DNA of 64,000 nucleotides from Rostratula benghalensis (Eukaryota > Chordata > Aves > Charadriiformes > Rostratulidae), in NCBI GenBank assembly GCA_013399305.1, contig VXAI01000190.1, positions 608,324 through 672,323 on the forward strand. The letters are read 5' to 3'. The notes under the pieces were generated by a model. That model was not told the DNA's origin. It was given only the letters and a program-made list of their open reading frames with translations, and ran no database searches. The translations under genes were made by a program, and so were the position numbers. Below are positions 61,761 to 64,000 of this stretch, one piece after another; position 1 is the stretch's first letter, and each line of letters begins with the position of its first letter.

Positions 61761-62875
61761 GTGGACACACGGCCCCTCCTGTCCTCTCTGCTACAGAGAC
61801 AATGCAGAAGGTGTGGTGTAGACTGTAGAGGTGATATGTTAAATCTGACAGTTGTTGTGAGCCAGGGTTGTCAGAGCTTAACAGCAAGTTCTCGTTCATG
61901 CCAGAATCCTTCTCGCCTTAATAATGAAAATAACATTAACACTGCATAAATAAGCAAACAAGGAAGCACAGGTTCCCTAGGACAGAAAGTGTGATATTTT
62001 CTCTGATGAGATAAATGCAATCAAGAAACAAAGTATTCTTCATTAAACATTAAGAGTTTATGGATCTGCCAACATGGCCCAGCACAGTTCTGGGCAGAGG
62101 TAACTAGGTGAGCTTTAAATAAGCCAGCTCCACTACTGGAAGCAGCAGAGCCAGGCAAATATGGCATTCCTCACCAGCTCATTAGCCCTGCTACAAAATC
62201 ATCTATACTAACTCAGATAGTGCATCACTCTAATGTTGCTTCACTACTTCTGGAGCCCAGGAAGGTTCATTCAGTGTGTGTAAGTCAGTGCAGCACTTAC
62301 ACAAGCTCTCCAGGTACACATCAAGGCAGGGGACAGCAACCTTTCAAGGATGGTGTGTACCAGATGGTATTTTTCTTTCCCAGATTAGAGGTTAAACATG
62401 CTGGTAAGAACTCTGTGGGATCCATGAGAGACTGTCTCTTACAGAAACAATATGCTACCATTTTCTATCATCACGAAATTGCATCTGTACGAGGCAGAAG
62501 CTCCCGCTGCTCTCAGAACTCAGAGAGAGCCAGAAGGTGGGAGCCACCAATGTCTCCCTCCAGATGGCACAGTCCCAAAACCAGCTCCGTGGTAGCCCTA
62601 CTGGTGTTTTTAGAAATTGACCTCCACACTGCTACTGGTTTCACCACTGCAGACTGTGAATGGGCTGTAAGAGTCACAAGGACACTACAAAAGTTCTATG
62701 AGACTGAAATTTAGGGCTAAGGCTTTTCTGCATGTATCCTCAAGTGCTGTGCTTGGGCCCAGCTGCCTCACAGACATACTGCAGAATGTGTTCTGGCTGA
62801 GAAGTAGGCAAACCTAACTTCAGTTCACAATGAAAAAATTCAAGTGTCTTTCATAAGAGTGTTAAAAATTGGGCT
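61761..62875. other. gene-free stretch with a 164-codon unassigned frame
   Basis: The plus frame 62220-62714 is among the longer ones but has no recognisable domain or codon pattern and is probably chance. Nothing else is recognised. Confidence 0.4.
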
Positions 62876-62876
62876 T

Positions 62877-62967
62877 TGGATTAGGTTGTTGACCTACATG
62901 CCTCAGCTCCCTGGCTGTGAAATGGGAACAGCCTTTCCAGCAGGGACATTGCCGAGAGAATTTCGTT
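62877..62967 (+). repeat. MIR-like SINE relic
   Basis: TTGACCTACATGCCTCAGCT, CCCTGGCTGTGAAATGGGAA and CATTGCCGAGAGAATTTC match in order the MIR-type consensus (TTAACCTCTCTGTGCCTCAG, TCATCTGTAAAATGGGGA, GGTTGTTGTGAGGATTAAAT). It is diverged and partial. Confidence 0.55.
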
Positions 62968-64000
62968 CCTGCTTATAAAACACCACCACAGTGAAGTGAT
63001 AATAAGAGATATAAACGTGTTAGTTTTACTAAACTATTTAAAATATTCAGAGTAATGAATATGGTCCCAGCCTTCCTTTTGCTTGTATTAGTGTAAATGG
63101 AAGCAATTGTATTGAACACAACTTGCTGTATATAAAACCTAATTGAAATCAGTTGCTGTGTCTTTCCATGTACTAAAAATGGATAACAGGAATTTTTCTG
63201 ATCCCACTCACAGCTAAGCTACAGTGACCTTATATCTGAGGATCCATTTATGGAGCTTTTAGTTTTATACTTTAGCTGCCTTCAAGGCTTACACAAAGGC
63301 CTTAGATGTTTTGATTTATTTATCTCAGTATACCCTCTTGGGTAGAGCAATTTGGAGGGTGGATAAGCCTGAGTTTGCCATAAAATGCCATGAAATAATT
63401 TCTGAAACTGTTTTGGAAGCCAAAGCAGCAGATATTTTAACACTTAGTCATAACTATGCAGAAACGAGACAAAATGAATTGTGTCTACCTGGGATGCGGG
63501 GAAGGTTTCTGGTTTAAGTTTGCTGCGCATCCCCACGTGTATTTTTACCTTCTTTATAAACATAACCATTCCAGGAACACTGCATAGACACAGCTAAAGG
63601 CTACACTTGACTGATCAGAGCTGATTCTGTTACGATGCCTTTCCCTCCAAGGTGGAAGCTGCTCAGCCCAGCACCGCGCAGCAGGGACGTGACGGCTGAC
63701 AAAGAGCCTGTTCCCAGTCCACTGCAAGCGACAAGTGTAACATGTTAGTTAAGCCACCAGACTACATCAGGCTGCAGTGATGACTGAATCCCAGCTCTGA
63801 AAGCCATACTTATTCCAGATAGGAAAAACAAAACAAAAAAAACCCCCAAAAAACAAAAAGATCCCAACAACAACCAGAAAGGACAGATGATTCTAACCTT
63901 TCCATTCCCAATACCTTATGTTTCCCAAAAACCATGATGACCAAAGTATTTTCCTGGATTTCTTTGTGAACCAGCCTGACAAGTTGAGTGGGCCCCACTC
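62968..64000. other. gene-free stretch to window end
   Basis: No gene supported. An A/C tract lies at 63826-63861. AT-rich otherwise. Confidence 0.45.

Noticed and set aside
62220..62714. 164-codon plus-strand frame near the right end
   Set aside because: No similarity to any family I know and no supporting signals. Long for chance but not enough evidence.
63085..63120. GTGTAAATGGAAGCAATTG resembling an old amniote repeat
   Set aside because: Too short and diverged to separate from chance.
1..64000. tRNA, rRNA and U-type snRNA genes, CRISPR arrays, operons and integrated phage
   Set aside because: Looked for by characteristic words (T-loop GGTTCGAATCC-like, U6 and 5S cores, regular spaced repeats). 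None was seen apart from the 7SL-like pseudogene.

Overview
The window reads as vertebrate, almost certainly avian, nuclear DNA. It is AT-rich and CpG-poor, and its most frequent recognisable repeats are CR1 LINE fragments. Nine copies are called, several ending in the octamer tail typical of bird and reptile CR1 (ATTCTATG or ATTCTGTG units). There are also short tRNA-SINE (MIR-like) relics and A/C low-complexity tracts. No bacterial or viral operon structure, tRNA gene, rRNA gene or CRISPR array was seen, and no intact protein-coding gene could be supported. Most open frames are 60-140 codons, overlap on both strands and match nothing recognisable, as expected by chance in intergenic or intronic DNA. 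Frames that do have identity are decayed CR1 reverse-transcriptase ends.

Layout. 1-2170: AT-rich DNA with a pyrimidine pentanucleotide microsatellite broken by a 255-base assembly gap. 2180-2670: a CpG-dense island-like patch. 2680-4330: AT-rich DNA with one old repeat scrap. 4.3-7.7 kb: three same-strand CR1 3' ends. 7.7-12.2 kb: no gene seen. 12.2-14.7 kb: a richer, coding-like but unidentified block. 18.4-18.7 kb: a possible solo-LTR remnant. 19.0-26.6 kb: three more CR1 pieces and a second CpG patch at 21.4-21.7 kb. 26.6-51.3 kb: mainly gene-free DNA holding a direct-repeat pair (37.4/38.1 kb), a long-spaced inverted repeat (39.1/40.0 kb), a MIR-like SINE (47.8 kb) and a small TIR element (48.9 kb). 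51.3-52.0 kb: a longer CR1 with an open reverse-transcriptase fragment. 52.9 kb: a nested foldback. 55.0 kb: a G-quadruplex motif. 56.5-56.9 kb: CR1. 60.1 kb: a MIR-like relic. 60.7-61.5 kb: a long minus-strand CR1, followed directly by a diverged 7SL (SRP) RNA-like pseudogene at 61.5-61.76 kb. 62.9 kb: another MIR-like relic.

The clearest unusual items are the 7SL-like pseudogene abutting a CR1, the inverted repeat pair at 39.1/40.0 kb, the nested foldback at 52.9 kb, the TIR element at 48.9 kb and the two CpG patches that could mark regulatory DNA or unannotated exons. I did not find evidence for a new biological system. All repeat family calls rest on recalled consensus patterns, not on a database search.
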